A DNA stretch of 52,863 nt from a virus, in the IMG/VR virus record IMGVR_UViG_3300002460_002255, positions 1,448-54,310 of that record. One strand, written 5' to 3'. Below, one piece after another: positions 39,054 through 46,414 of this stretch; positions within the stretch are counted from its first letter, which is position 1, and each line of letters begins with the position of its first letter. Both the position numbers and the translations under genes were made by a program. The notes below the pieces were generated by a model that was given only the letters and a program-made list of their open reading frames with translations, was not told the origin of the DNA and searched no databases.

Positions 39054-41273
39054 ATGCCAAAAGAAAAAACTGAGCCCGCAATCCGTTCAATCTATAATCC
39101 TAAGGGTAAAGAAGCTGATGCCCGTAAGTGGGTCTATGATCGCTTCATGGCGATGAAAGATTCCCCAGATCGAAAAGATGCGGAAAAGAACTGGGATCGA
39201 TGGGAAAAGCAATGGGAGGCGATGCGGAAGGAAAAAGAGAGAAAAGACGAATGGCAAAGTAATCATTTTGTGCCATTAACAACTGCTATCGTTGAAACTG
39301 CTCTTGCTGAAATAGTAGATCAGACACCTCAACCTTTAATCTTACCAAGAAGTTCAGAAGATGCCCCCCGAGCAACAGTGATGGGTCATATTTTCAAATA
39401 CACTTGGGATGTTGCTGATGGAGATTCTGAACTCTACAACGTTATGAAAGATGCCTTAATCTTTGGGACTGGGATAGCTCAAGAGTTTTACTTAAAAGAT
39501 AGAAGACTCATTCGAAATCTAAAGATTGGAAAAGATAACAAAGAAGAATATGTAGAAGAAGAGACTTTTGATTTTGACGATTGCTACATGGAGGCAGTGA
39601 AACTTCAGGATTTCTATGGTGATGAAAAAGGAAGAGGTTTCACCGGACCTTACGCCCTTCGTGACTGCATCCGCCGTTATATAATGAATATTGAAGATTT
39701 CCGTCTCTTTTTCACAGGGGATGTTTGGGATCCGCTAGGTAATGCCGGAAAAGTTACTCCTGGCGGTGATACTAATTATTATGAATTCTACAAACCACCT
39801 CAAGGAATAGATCAAAGCAAAGAAGTTGAAATTTTATGGTACTGGTCTAAGAAACCGGAAGATAACCTGATTATTGTTGCTAATGACGTGGTGGTAAGAA
39901 TGGGACCGAACATCTACCGCCACAAACAGCTACCTTTCGCTAGAGCAGTTGATGTCAAAAGAACTCATCGTTTTTATGGTAAAGGTGAGGCAGAGTTACT
40001 AGAGTCCACCCAAGATGAACTCAATACCCTTAGAAGAATGGTTATTGATAGAAACCACCTTGATATTGATAAAATGTTCTTGGTTTCTAATAACCTCGGT
40101 TTGAATGATGAAGACCTGATAGCCCGACCTCACGGCATGATTCCCACTGATGATGTCAACGCTGCTAAGCCAATTGAATATGGAGATGTGCCAAGAAGCG
40201 TTGAAATGAGTATAAAAATGCTAGCCGATGATTCGACTATTACCACTGGGATCGATCCCAGGAGTGCGTCCCTTCCCACTCCTGGGACCGCTACCGAAGC
40301 AGCTATCCTGAAGGAATCAGCCCTCAAGAGAATTCGAATGAAGATGAGACTATTAGAGAGAGAATTCTTAGTTAATGTAGCCAGACTTAGAGTGGCCAAC
40401 ATCATTCAGTTTTACTCCCAGCCAAAGTTAGAAAAGATAGTTGGCAAGAAGGGTACCCAAGAATATCTACAACAAGTATCAAGCTTGGCGTCTAAAGGAG
40501 CCTTAGAAGTTGTTAGTGGTGAACCCATGAAAAAAGACTTTAAGACAATCCGACTAGAGAATAAAGAATTAGTTTCTGATGAGAAGGGAGTTCCGAAAGA
40601 AAGAGCAATCTCTGGTATGTCCTTCTTTGAACTTAGACCAGAATACTTTATTCCGACAGCAAGGGGAGGTTATGATATTAAGTTTGCGGCAGGTTCTACT
40701 CTTCCAATTTCTAAACCCTTGATGCAGAGTAAGATGACCGAGATGTACGATCGCCTAATTCAACTGGCAATTGGTGGAGTGGCCTATGATCCTGAGAAAC
40801 TAGGGGATCAACTACTTCGAGTTAATGATCTGAATCCAGATGATTTCAAAGTTGAGAAGGCACAAACTCAAGAAGTACCAGAAGCTAGAGCTCAGCAATT
40901 AGTAGAGTTGGCAATGCGGGAAAATGAACTAATGATTAAAGGGCAACAAGTTGCTCCAACTCCATTTGCTTCACCAGCGCATACTAATATTCACGGAGAG
41001 TTTATGCACTCACCAACTTTCCAAAGATTGCCTAATGACTCCCCAGTGATCCAGATATTCTTAGATCACGTTATGGGAGAACTCTTGGCTCAGACAGGTA
41101 GATCTGAAGCAGGTACAATGACTGAAGGGTTACCACCAAGACCTCAAGGCCAGAGTCCGGTAGAATCTCAGCGAAAGGCTTTGGTAGGAGATCAATCTGG
41201 CGGTAATCGAGCGGTACAAGATACTATTCCTGCTCTGATCCAAGGCGGAGGGCAAATTCCAACGGGAATATAA
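39054..41273 (+). CDS. Portal protein, P22-like
   Basis: A 739-residue protein with the pattern of long portals of short-tailed phages: NHFVPLTTAIVETALAEIVD, DALIFGTGIAQEFYLKDRRL, VKRTHRFYGKGEAELLESTQ and DELNTLRRMVIDRNHLDIDK, then GTATEAAILKESALKRIRMK. The last motif is the usual helix joining wing and stem. It forms the 12-subunit ring for DNA passage. The C terminus is Pro/Gln-rich and probably flexible. TATATT lies five bases before the start. Confidence 0.88.
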   Translation: MPKEKTEPAIRSIYNPKGKEADARKWVYDRFMAMKDSPDRKDAEKNWDRWEKQWEAMRKEKERKDEWQSNHFVPLTTAIVETALAEIVDQTPQPLILPRSSEDAPRATVMGHIFKYTWDVADGDSELYNVMKDALIFGTGIAQEFYLKDRRLIRNLKIGKDNKEEYVEEETFDFDDCYMEAVKLQDFYGDEKGRGFTGPYALRDCIRRYIMNIEDFRLFFTGDVWDPLGNAGKVTPGGDTNYYEFYKPPQGIDQSKEVEILWYWSKKPEDNLIIVANDVVVRMGPNIYRHKQLPFARAVDVKRTHRFYGKGEAELLESTQDELNTLRRMVIDRNHLDIDKMFLVSNNLGLNDEDLIARPHGMIPTDDVNAAKPIEYGDVPRSVEMSIKMLADDSTITTGIDPRSASLPTPGTATEAAILKESALKRIRMKMRLLEREFLVNVARLRVANIIQFYSQPKLEKIVGKKGTQEYLQQVSSLASKGALEVVSGEPMKKDFKTIRLENKELVSDEKGVPKERAISGMSFFELRPEYFIPTARGGYDIKFAAGSTLPISKPLMQSKMTEMYDRLIQLAIGGVAYDPEKLGDQLLRVNDLNPDDFKVEKAQTQEVPEARAQQLVELAMRENELMIKGQQVAPTPFASPAHTNIHGEFMHSPTFQRLPNDSPVIQIFLDHVMGELLAQTGRSEAGTMTEGLPPRPQGQSPVESQRKALVGDQSGGNRAVQDTIPALIQGGGQIPTGI

Positions 41274-41569
41274 TGACTAAAGAAAGAATACCAATTAAAA
41301 CTCAGCGATTGTTAGAAACTTGTAGCCTAGACGAGTTACAGTTTTTTGCTAGTATTGCTAACAAAAAAGATTTTCCTAGATTTATTGACTATGTTAAAAG
41401 ACTGATGGATAATGAGAAGAACTATATCTTTGGGTTATCCGAAGCTGATCCGACAAGGTTATCTATCGAAAAGGCATTTTCTAGGGGTACTGTTGCAGGA
41501 CTTGAAAATTTAGTTTACACCCTCAAAGGATCTGTGTTAGAATTAGAGAAGAGGTTAAAGGATAAATAA
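41273..41569 (+). CDS. Hypothetical helical protein, 98 residues
   Basis: It begins MTKERIPIKTQRLLETCSLD and continues FIDYVKRLMDNEKNYIFGLS, ending YTLKGSVLELEKRLKDK. Charged helices and a coiled-coil-like end. Both stops and starts overlap neighbours by one base (TAATG), as in a tightly coupled head operon. It may be a small packaging or portal-associated factor. Confidence 0.6.
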   Translation: MTKERIPIKTQRLLETCSLDELQFFASIANKKDFPRFIDYVKRLMDNEKNYIFGLSEADPTRLSIEKAFSRGTVAGLENLVYTLKGSVLELEKRLKDK

Positions 41570-41946
41570 TGGCCCAGTTTGACTTTTTAGATAATACAAA
41601 AAATCGACTGATTGAACAGTTTGCTCCTACATCGGGAAGTGCTAACCCGACACTGCCGCCCCAGTTTGGGCAAACTCCAGTACCCCCAGACGTGGGACTA
41701 CAAGCGGGTGGAGCTCCTCAAGGAATGGAAAGTATGCTTCCAACTGGCGGAGCAGGAATACCCCAACCCACTGAACAACCAGTTCCAGGAGCTGCCGCCC
41801 AAGGAACTCCTAGCGGTGGGTTAGCTCAAATTACTTTACAAGATTTATTAGGATTAGGATTAAATGCTCTATTATTAGGACTATTGAGTCAGAATAGTCC
41901 ACTGCAAGGAGCACCACAAGGAGGTCAAAATGCCCCGCCTGGGTAA
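41569..41946 (+). CDS. Pro/Gly/Gln-rich hypothetical protein
   Basis: A 125-residue protein. Residues 20-90 are Pro-, Gly- and Gln-rich and disordered. Residues 88-112 are hydrophobic and helical (ITLQDLLGLGLNALLLGLLS), possibly a membrane or hydrophobic contact segment. It has no recognised family. It overlaps the next gene by 17 bases. Confidence 0.55.
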   Translation: MAQFDFLDNTKNRLIEQFAPTSGSANPTLPPQFGQTPVPPDVGLQAGGAPQGMESMLPTGGAGIPQPTEQPVPGAAAQGTPSGGLAQITLQDLLGLGLNALLLGLLSQNSPLQGAPQGGQNAPPG

Positions 41947-42019
41947 AAAGCACTTTTCTTATACCAAGAAAGGTATGGAAGCCTACAAAAAAGCCAAAAA
42001 GAAAAAAGGTAAAAAATAA
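41930..42019 (+). CDS. Lys-rich peptide, 29 residues
   Basis: It begins [20 protein letters not shown] and ends in a Lys run. GGAGG lies upstream (41920-41924) at good distance. Overlaps the end of the previous gene and the start of the next (TAATG). Probably binds DNA or is a packing protein. Confidence 0.55.
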   Translation: MPRLGKKHFSYTKKGMEAYKKAKKKKGKK

Positions 42020-42162
42020 TGCCACTTAGAAAAGGGAAGAGTAAAAAAGTAATCAGTGCGAATATACGAACTGAAATGCACTCTGGTAAACCTCAGAAAC
42101 AAGCTATCGCTATAGCAATGAGTAAAGCTGGTAAATCAAGAAAGAAAAAGAAGAAAAGATAA
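42019..42162 (+). CDS. Small basic protein of DUF6496-like type, 47 residues
   Basis: It begins [20 protein letters not shown] and continues [20 protein letters not shown]. The [12 protein letters not shown] and [18 protein letters not shown] pattern recurs in many phage genomes beside portal and capsid genes. Its exact role is not known. It is followed by a promoter and terminator. Confidence 0.7.
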   Translation: MPLRKGKSKKVISANIRTEMHSGKPQKQAIAIAMSKAGKSRKKKKKR

Positions 42163-42163
42163 C

Positions 42164-42193
42164 TTGACAAGTTGATGTAAGATAGCTCATAAT
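42164..42193 (+). promoter_or_regulatory. Promoter before the scaffold/capsid genes
   Basis: TTGACA at 42164-42169, 18-base spacer, CATAAT at 42188-42193. The expected start is about 42200, just upstream of the terminator-like hairpin at 42218. Confidence 0.65.
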
Positions 42194-42217
42194 TTAATTA
42201 CAGTTTTATAAGTGGAA

Positions 42218-42248
42218 GGGAAATACGCTTTTGCGGTTTCCCTTTTTT
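42218..42248 (+). terminator. Terminator or attenuator hairpin upstream of scaffold
   Basis: GGGAAA (42218-42223) pairs with TTTCCC (42237-42242), with CGC/GCG inside, followed by five T. It lies between the promoter at 42164 and the scaffold gene, so it may limit read-through into the capsid genes. Confidence 0.75.
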
Positions 42249-42276
42249 ATTGGACAACTCTGTGAAAGGAGCCCAA

Positions 42277-43083
42277 ATGGCAGATGAAGATACGGCCCCG
42301 GAAGCGGGACAACCAACAGAAGCCCCAGTAACGGCTGATACTGGACAAGCTGATTTACAGCCAGCACCTTCAGAAGATAAATTTGCGGGGAAGAGTACAG
42401 AAGAAGTCCTTAAATCTTATAACGAGCTTCAGAAGAAGCTTGGTGAACAGGCAACTGAAGTGGGTGAACTTAGGTCATTTCGTGACCAGATGGATCCTGT
42501 ACTTCAGGCAGTTTGGGCAGATCCAGACCTTTATGGGAAGCTGGATAATAAGATTAAAGAGATGCGAGGTTTTGGAGTACTAGCTAAGGAAGAAGCCAAA
42601 GAAGATGGTAAGGGAAAGACAGAAGTTCCCTCGGCAGATTTAGACACTAGAAGGGCACTTGAAAATCAAATTATTGCTGATTTCGAGCGCAGATATGGAA
42701 TTGACCAACTGGCGCAGAATCAAAGGCGAGAAATGCACGTTAAGATTGGTAACTCTTTAGCAGACTTAGCCGATCCAGGTGGGAAGATGACCTACGCAGA
42801 GATTGTTAACACGATCTCTTTGCAGAAGTTACCTCGCTATTTGGAGAATGCTTACTTCATTGCTAATAAGGAAAACCTAATTGAAACTGCAAAACTTGAG
42901 GCTTTGACGGCTAATAAAGTCAACCAGCAAGCATCCATTGGTAGCATCCCAGCGTCCAGTGGAATGAGCTCGGAATTGGAACTCTCTGCTTCTGAACGAG
43001 AGGCAGCGCAAAAAATGGGCATACCAGTTGCGAAGTATCTCGCTAGGAAAAAAGAGATATTAGAAACACAACAAGGAGTATAA
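42277..43083 (+). CDS. Scaffold-like protein
   Basis: A 268-residue protein; the start is ATG 42277, with AAAGGAG at 42265-42271. It is acidic and helical (VLKSYNELQKKLGEQATEVG, LRSFRDQMDPVLQAVWADPD), with a disordered N terminus and a basic C terminus (KYLARKKEILETQQG). Position just before the decoration and capsid genes and composition fit a scaffold, which guides prohead assembly and leaves. No protease gene is seen nearby. Confidence 0.7.
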   Translation: MADEDTAPEAGQPTEAPVTADTGQADLQPAPSEDKFAGKSTEEVLKSYNELQKKLGEQATEVGELRSFRDQMDPVLQAVWADPDLYGKLDNKIKEMRGFGVLAKEEAKEDGKGKTEVPSADLDTRRALENQIIADFERRYGIDQLAQNQRREMHVKIGNSLADLADPGGKMTYAEIVNTISLQKLPRYLENAYFIANKENLIETAKLEALTANKVNQQASIGSIPASSGMSSELELSASEREAAQKMGIPVAKYLARKKEILETQQGV

Positions 43084-43086
43084 AAA

Positions 43087-43641
43087 ATGGCACAAACTTC
43101 AAACAAGGGATTTCGACTTCGAAAATCCCTGGTGGGTACAGATAGCCCTCCGGTACTGGAGTTCATCATAGCTAACTCAGCCCAGGTTACAATCGGTGAT
43201 GCAATTGAGATCACTGATACGGCTGGTTTTGCAAACCCATGTGATGCTGACGACAAAGTAGCGGGGGTAGCCGTTGGTATTGTTACTGAAGATGGAATCA
43301 ACATTTTCTCTGCACCAGCTGCACCAAGTGTAGATGGTACAAAAAGTGGAGATGACACTTATACGGCGGCATCTAACAACCAAACTGTAAAGAAAGTAAA
43401 AGTGCAAGTGGTTTATCCAGAAAATGCACTCTTCTATAATGAAGCCGATTCTACGCTCACTACGGCAGAACTAGGGACATATTTTGCCCTGACTGCTACA
43501 GGTGATCAAGTCACAGGAACTGGCGATGCAACAGCTAGGACAGCCCAGCTGGTTGAGATAATAGGATTAGCAACGGGTCCAAATAGTTTTGGGGAAGGTT
43601 ATTTCAGATTCTCCAGAACTCACTGGACTAATGTGGCTTAA
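43087..43641 (+). CDS. Capsid decoration or stabilising protein candidate
   Basis: A 184-residue beta-rich protein. It begins MAQTSNKGFRLRKSLVGTDS and contains IGDAIEITDTAGFANPCDAD and VAGVAVGIVTEDG, resembling small phage head proteins with a beta-barrel (DUF2190-like). Ribosome site AAGGAG is just upstream. It sits between scaffold and capsid genes, so a head decoration role is likely. Confidence 0.6.
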   Translation: MAQTSNKGFRLRKSLVGTDSPPVLEFIIANSAQVTIGDAIEITDTAGFANPCDADDKVAGVAVGIVTEDGINIFSAPAAPSVDGTKSGDDTYTAASNNQTVKKVKVQVVYPENALFYNEADSTLTTAELGTYFALTATGDQVTGTGDATARTAQLVEIIGLATGPNSFGEGYFRFSRTHWTNVA

Positions 43642-43652
43642 AGGAGTAAATT

Positions 43653-44570
43653 ATGGCAGCTTATAGAGCAAGTTTTGGTGACTTACTTGAACCAGGATTT
43701 CGTGAAATCTTCGATGACAGGTATAATGAAATTCCGCAAATCCTGACTTCAATTTTCCACATGAATAGTTCCGCCAAACAGGATGAAAGAGACTCGGCCG
43801 TCACTGGGTTTGGCCTGATGCAGCAAACTGCTGAAGGTGCACCGATTGACTATGAGGATCCAGTTCAGATGTTTGACGTTACCTACACTCACCTTAAGTA
43901 CACTAAAGGTTTTAAGGTAAGTAAGGAAATGTGGGAAGATGATCTCTACAACATCATTAACAAGAAGCCAGCAGCGTTGGCCAGATCAGCACGGCGTACT
44001 AGGGAAAGAGAAGCAGCTCAGGTATTGAACCGAGCTTTTAACTCTTCTTACCTAGGTGGTGATAGTGAAGAGCTCTGCTCAACTTCACACGATCGAGCTG
44101 ATGGTGGAACCGCTCAAAGCAATGCTAGTGCAACTGGTATTACTTTGACTGAAGCAAACCTCGAAACTGCAATTATTGCAATGAGAGGCCAGCTGGATGA
44201 CAAGGGACAAAGAATTGATGTCTTTCCAGACACTCTTCTTATCCCAATTGACCTAAGAAAAACAGCTCACCTTATTATAGATTCACCTCTACGACAAGGT
44301 ACAGCTGACAACGACGCAAACGTCTACAAGAATCAGTTCAAGATTGTTGATTGGATTTACATGGATGGTAATACAACCAAATGGTTCTTGATTGATTCTT
44401 CTCAGCACGAACTCAATTGGTTTGACCGGATTAGACCAGAGTTCAAGCAAGATGACAGCTTTGACACCGATATGGCGCTATTTAAGTCCCGCCAAAGATT
44501 CTCCCGTGGTTGGAGTGATTGGCGAGGTATATGGGGCTCTCTAGGTGATGGAGCTGCATATAGCGGATAG
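43653..44570 (+). CDS. Major capsid protein, HK97-fold, Mu gpT-like
   Basis: A 305-residue protein. Segments such as FREIFDDRYNEIPQILTSIF, TYTHLKYTKGFKVSKEMWED, ARSARRTREREAAQVLNRAF, VFPDTLLIPIDLRKTAHLII and FDTDMALFKSRQRFSRGWSD match the strand/helix order of HK97-fold capsids of the gpT class. AAAGGAG precedes the start. It forms the head shell. Its position after scaffold and decoration genes supports the call. Confidence 0.85.
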   Translation: MAAYRASFGDLLEPGFREIFDDRYNEIPQILTSIFHMNSSAKQDERDSAVTGFGLMQQTAEGAPIDYEDPVQMFDVTYTHLKYTKGFKVSKEMWEDDLYNIINKKPAALARSARRTREREAAQVLNRAFNSSYLGGDSEELCSTSHDRADGGTAQSNASATGITLTEANLETAIIAMRGQLDDKGQRIDVFPDTLLIPIDLRKTAHLIIDSPLRQGTADNDANVYKNQFKIVDWIYMDGNTTKWFLIDSSQHELNWFDRIRPEFKQDDSFDTDMALFKSRQRFSRGWSDWRGIWGSLGDGAAYSG

Positions 44571-44578
44571 TAGAAACT

Positions 44579-44680
44579 CAGTGGGGGGTTGAAGTGGTAA
44601 CAACCCCCCAACTGGGGCTGATTGGGTAGCGGTTCTCTCCAGAATCTTATCCATAACCGATACCCCCGATTAAATTGGGG
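44579..44680 (+). promoter_or_regulatory. Three hairpins between capsid and fibre-like genes
   Basis: A stem of about 13 bp joins 44579-44591 with 44601-44614 and contains six G-C pairs. A second, 44630-44634 with 44655-44659, and a third, 44664-44670 with 44674-44680, follow. There is no U-run. The ribosome site AGGAG (44686-44690) comes right after. The array may slow transcription, process or stabilise the capsid mRNA. Confidence 0.5.
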
Positions 44681-44694
44681 CAAGCAGGAGATTT

Positions 44695-45042
44695 ATGACT
44701 AGTAAATTTTCGAGTATACAAGGACAAATGCCAACAGGAACTAGCGATCCTAGTAACCCTAGCGTTGGTGATGAATATTACGATACAACCAATAATCGTT
44801 GGATGCGATATGATGGTAATCAATGGCGAGGTTTAGCTCTGACGCCAACTAGTACTAGTACGTCAACATCTACTACTACAACTAGTACGTCGACTACCAC
44901 CACATCGACTTCAACAACGACGACAAGTACGTCAACTACGACTACGAGTACAAGTACGACTACGAGTACATCTACAACTACAACTACGAGTACTAGCACT
45001 AGTACAACTACTACTAGCACGAGTACGACAACGACGGTATAA
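44695..45042 (+). CDS. Capsid-adjacent protein with Trp motif and Ser/Thr tail (1 of 3)
   Basis: A 115-residue protein. Residues 17-46 have the common phage pattern SDPSNPSVGDEYYDTTNNRW, then MRYDGNQW, a small domain of fibre and decoration proteins. Residues 52-114 (44848-45036) are Ser/Thr, followed by a final Val. Placement after the capsid gene suggests a head fibre. The Ser/Thr tail would project outward and could be glycosylated. Paralogues follow at 45052 and 45327. Confidence 0.68.
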   Translation: MTSKFSSIQGQMPTGTSDPSNPSVGDEYYDTTNNRWMRYDGNQWRGLALTPTSTSTSTSTTTTSTSTTTTSTSTTTTSTSTTTTSTSTTTSTSTTTTTSTSTSTTTTSTSTTTTV

Positions 45043-45051
45043 GGATAAAAT

Positions 45052-45324
45052 ATGGCTGATACACATATTACAGATTTAGCAGGAAGAATAAGAACAGCAA
45101 CTAGCGACCCGGCCGATCCTGTAATTGGTGATGAGTTTTTTAATACATCTACCAATCGGTGGTGTCGGTGGTCTGGTAATAACTGGTTGTGTTATCAGTT
45201 TACAACTACCAGTACCAGTACTAGCACTAGTACTAGTACAACGACTTCAACTAGTACAACAACAACTAGTACTTCGTCTAGTACGTCAACATCGACTAGT
45301 ACGAGTACTACAACGACAGGATAG
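45052..45324 (+). CDS. Capsid-adjacent protein with Trp motif and Ser/Thr tail (2 of 3)
   Basis: A 90-residue paralogue of its upstream neighbour: SDPADPVIGDEFFNTSTNRW, then CRWSGNNW. Residues 51-89 (45202-45318) are Ser/Thr, with a final Gly. Sequence outside the key motif differs, so the duplication is old. AAGGA lies six bases before the ATG. Confidence 0.65.
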   Translation: MADTHITDLAGRIRTATSDPADPVIGDEFFNTSTNRWCRWSGNNWLCYQFTTTSTSTSTSTSTTTSTSTTTTSTSSSTSTSTSTSTTTTG

Positions 45325-45326
45325 AT

Positions 45327-45599
45327 ATGACTAAATTTGGAAGTTTACAATCTAAACGAAGAGTCCAGACCACTTACCCAACTGAACCAGTGGCAGGAGA
45401 CTTTTTCTTTAAAAATGATAGCAACCAATGGGTAGTTTATAACGGTAGTTCGTGGGCGTTTGCAGCAGTGACCACTACAACCAGTACCAGCACATCGACA
45501 ACTACCACGAGTACCAGTACAACCACTACCAGTACGAGTACCAGTACTAGTACCTCGACTTCTTCGAGTACTACGACTAGTACTACGACTAGCTTATAA
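45327..45599 (+). CDS. Capsid-adjacent protein with Trp motif and Ser/Thr tail (3 of 3)
   Basis: A 90-residue protein: TYPTEPVAGDFFFKNDSNQW, then VVYNGSSW, so the same two-Trp domain. Residues 49-89 (45471-45593) are Ser/Thr, ending with Leu. The start overlaps a weak AGGA. Three copies in a row may make a mixed set of head fibres. Confidence 0.65.
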   Translation: MTKFGSLQSKRRVQTTYPTEPVAGDFFFKNDSNQWVVYNGSSWAFAAVTTTTSTSTSTTTTSTSTTTTSTSTSTSTSTSSSTTTSTTTSL

Positions 45600-45601
45600 A
45601 T

Positions 45602-46048
45602 ATGATAACACTTAGGAATCCTGAAAACGGCGCAATGTTAACTAAATATACTTTCAATAAACTAACTTACCGTGATTTTTTGAAAGTGGGGGAACAGAAA
45701 GCTTTTAAAGATGATTTGGCGAAGGCTCTCCTAGAGAACTACCCATTTTTAGAGGAAGTTAAATTAGAAGGTAAATATGTTTGTAAGTATGGTGACTATG
45801 CTAATGATAAACAGATTGCAGTTTTGGGTCATCAGCGTGGACACAAGGGAGAACCAATTGTTGAAGAAGGCAAAGAGTTTATTACTCCCCAAGAAAGACA
45901 AGACGCCGAAAAAAAGGCTAGATTTAGTCCAGAAGGGATACCGGAAGGCGAAGGTGTAGATAAGGATGGAGTTGCATGGTATGGAGAAGGACTGACTACA
46001 GATGATGAATTTATGTCAGTTAGAAGGGGTAAACCAGGAGCATTCTAA
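45602..46048 (+). CDS. Hypothetical head-module protein
   Basis: A 148-residue protein. Residues 1-75 form a small alpha/beta domain (MITLRNPENGAMLTKYTFNK, KALLENYPFLEEVKLEGKYV). The rest is charged and flexible (PQERQDAEKKARFSPEGIPE). Overlaps the next start as TAATG. It may be a minor head or completion protein. Confidence 0.5.
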   Translation: MITLRNPENGAMLTKYTFNKLTYRDFLKVGEQKAFKDDLAKALLENYPFLEEVKLEGKYVCKYGDYANDKQIAVLGHQRGHKGEPIVEEGKEFITPQERQDAEKKARFSPEGIPEGEGVDKDGVAWYGEGLTTDDEFMSVRRGKPGAF

Positions 46049-46377
46049 TGGTAGTAAAACAAGCGTATGGAAAATCAGCAGTGTGGAGACCAGATACAGA
46101 CGGCACAACGCAGAAGTTGCTGGCTGGTTCGTGTGAACTGGGAGCCTTAAAACTTTCAGCTAGCGCTGGTTCTGCTGCTGTGGAGATATACGACTCAGCC
46201 GATGCGGCTGGGGCTATTTCTGCCAATATGGTTTGGTTTTTAGATGCTTCTACTACTGATAATGATATGTCTGTCTTTACGACTCCTCTAGCCTTTGAAA
46301 AAGGAGTTTTTGCTAAACTAGTAACAGGAGCTGGATTTGCTCCTTATATCTGCATTGAAAGAGTCGGCAAACGCTGA
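46048..46377 (+). CDS. Small beta-rich head-module protein
   Basis: A 109-residue protein, MVVKQAYGKSAVWRPDTDGT and so on, ending CIERVGKR. Alternating strands and Gly/Ala/Ser content fit a small beta-barrel decoration protein (GALKLSASAGSAAVEIYDSA). It is last in the head operon. No family recognised. Confidence 0.5.
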   Translation: MVVKQAYGKSAVWRPDTDGTTQKLLAGSCELGALKLSASAGSAAVEIYDSADAAGAISANMVWFLDASTTDNDMSVFTTPLAFEKGVFAKLVTGAGFAPYICIERVGKR

Positions 46378-46378
46378 C

Positions 46379-46414
46379 TTGACAAATGGTTTAACTAGTT
46401 GATATAGTTAGGTC
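46379..46414 (+). promoter_or_regulatory. Strong leaderless promoter of the sugar locus
   Basis: TTGACA at 46379-46384, 18-base spacer, TATAGT at 46403-46408, six bases, ATG 46415. It is the clearest plus-strand example of the -10/ATG geometry. It can drive the sugar operon that runs off the window end. Confidence 0.82.
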
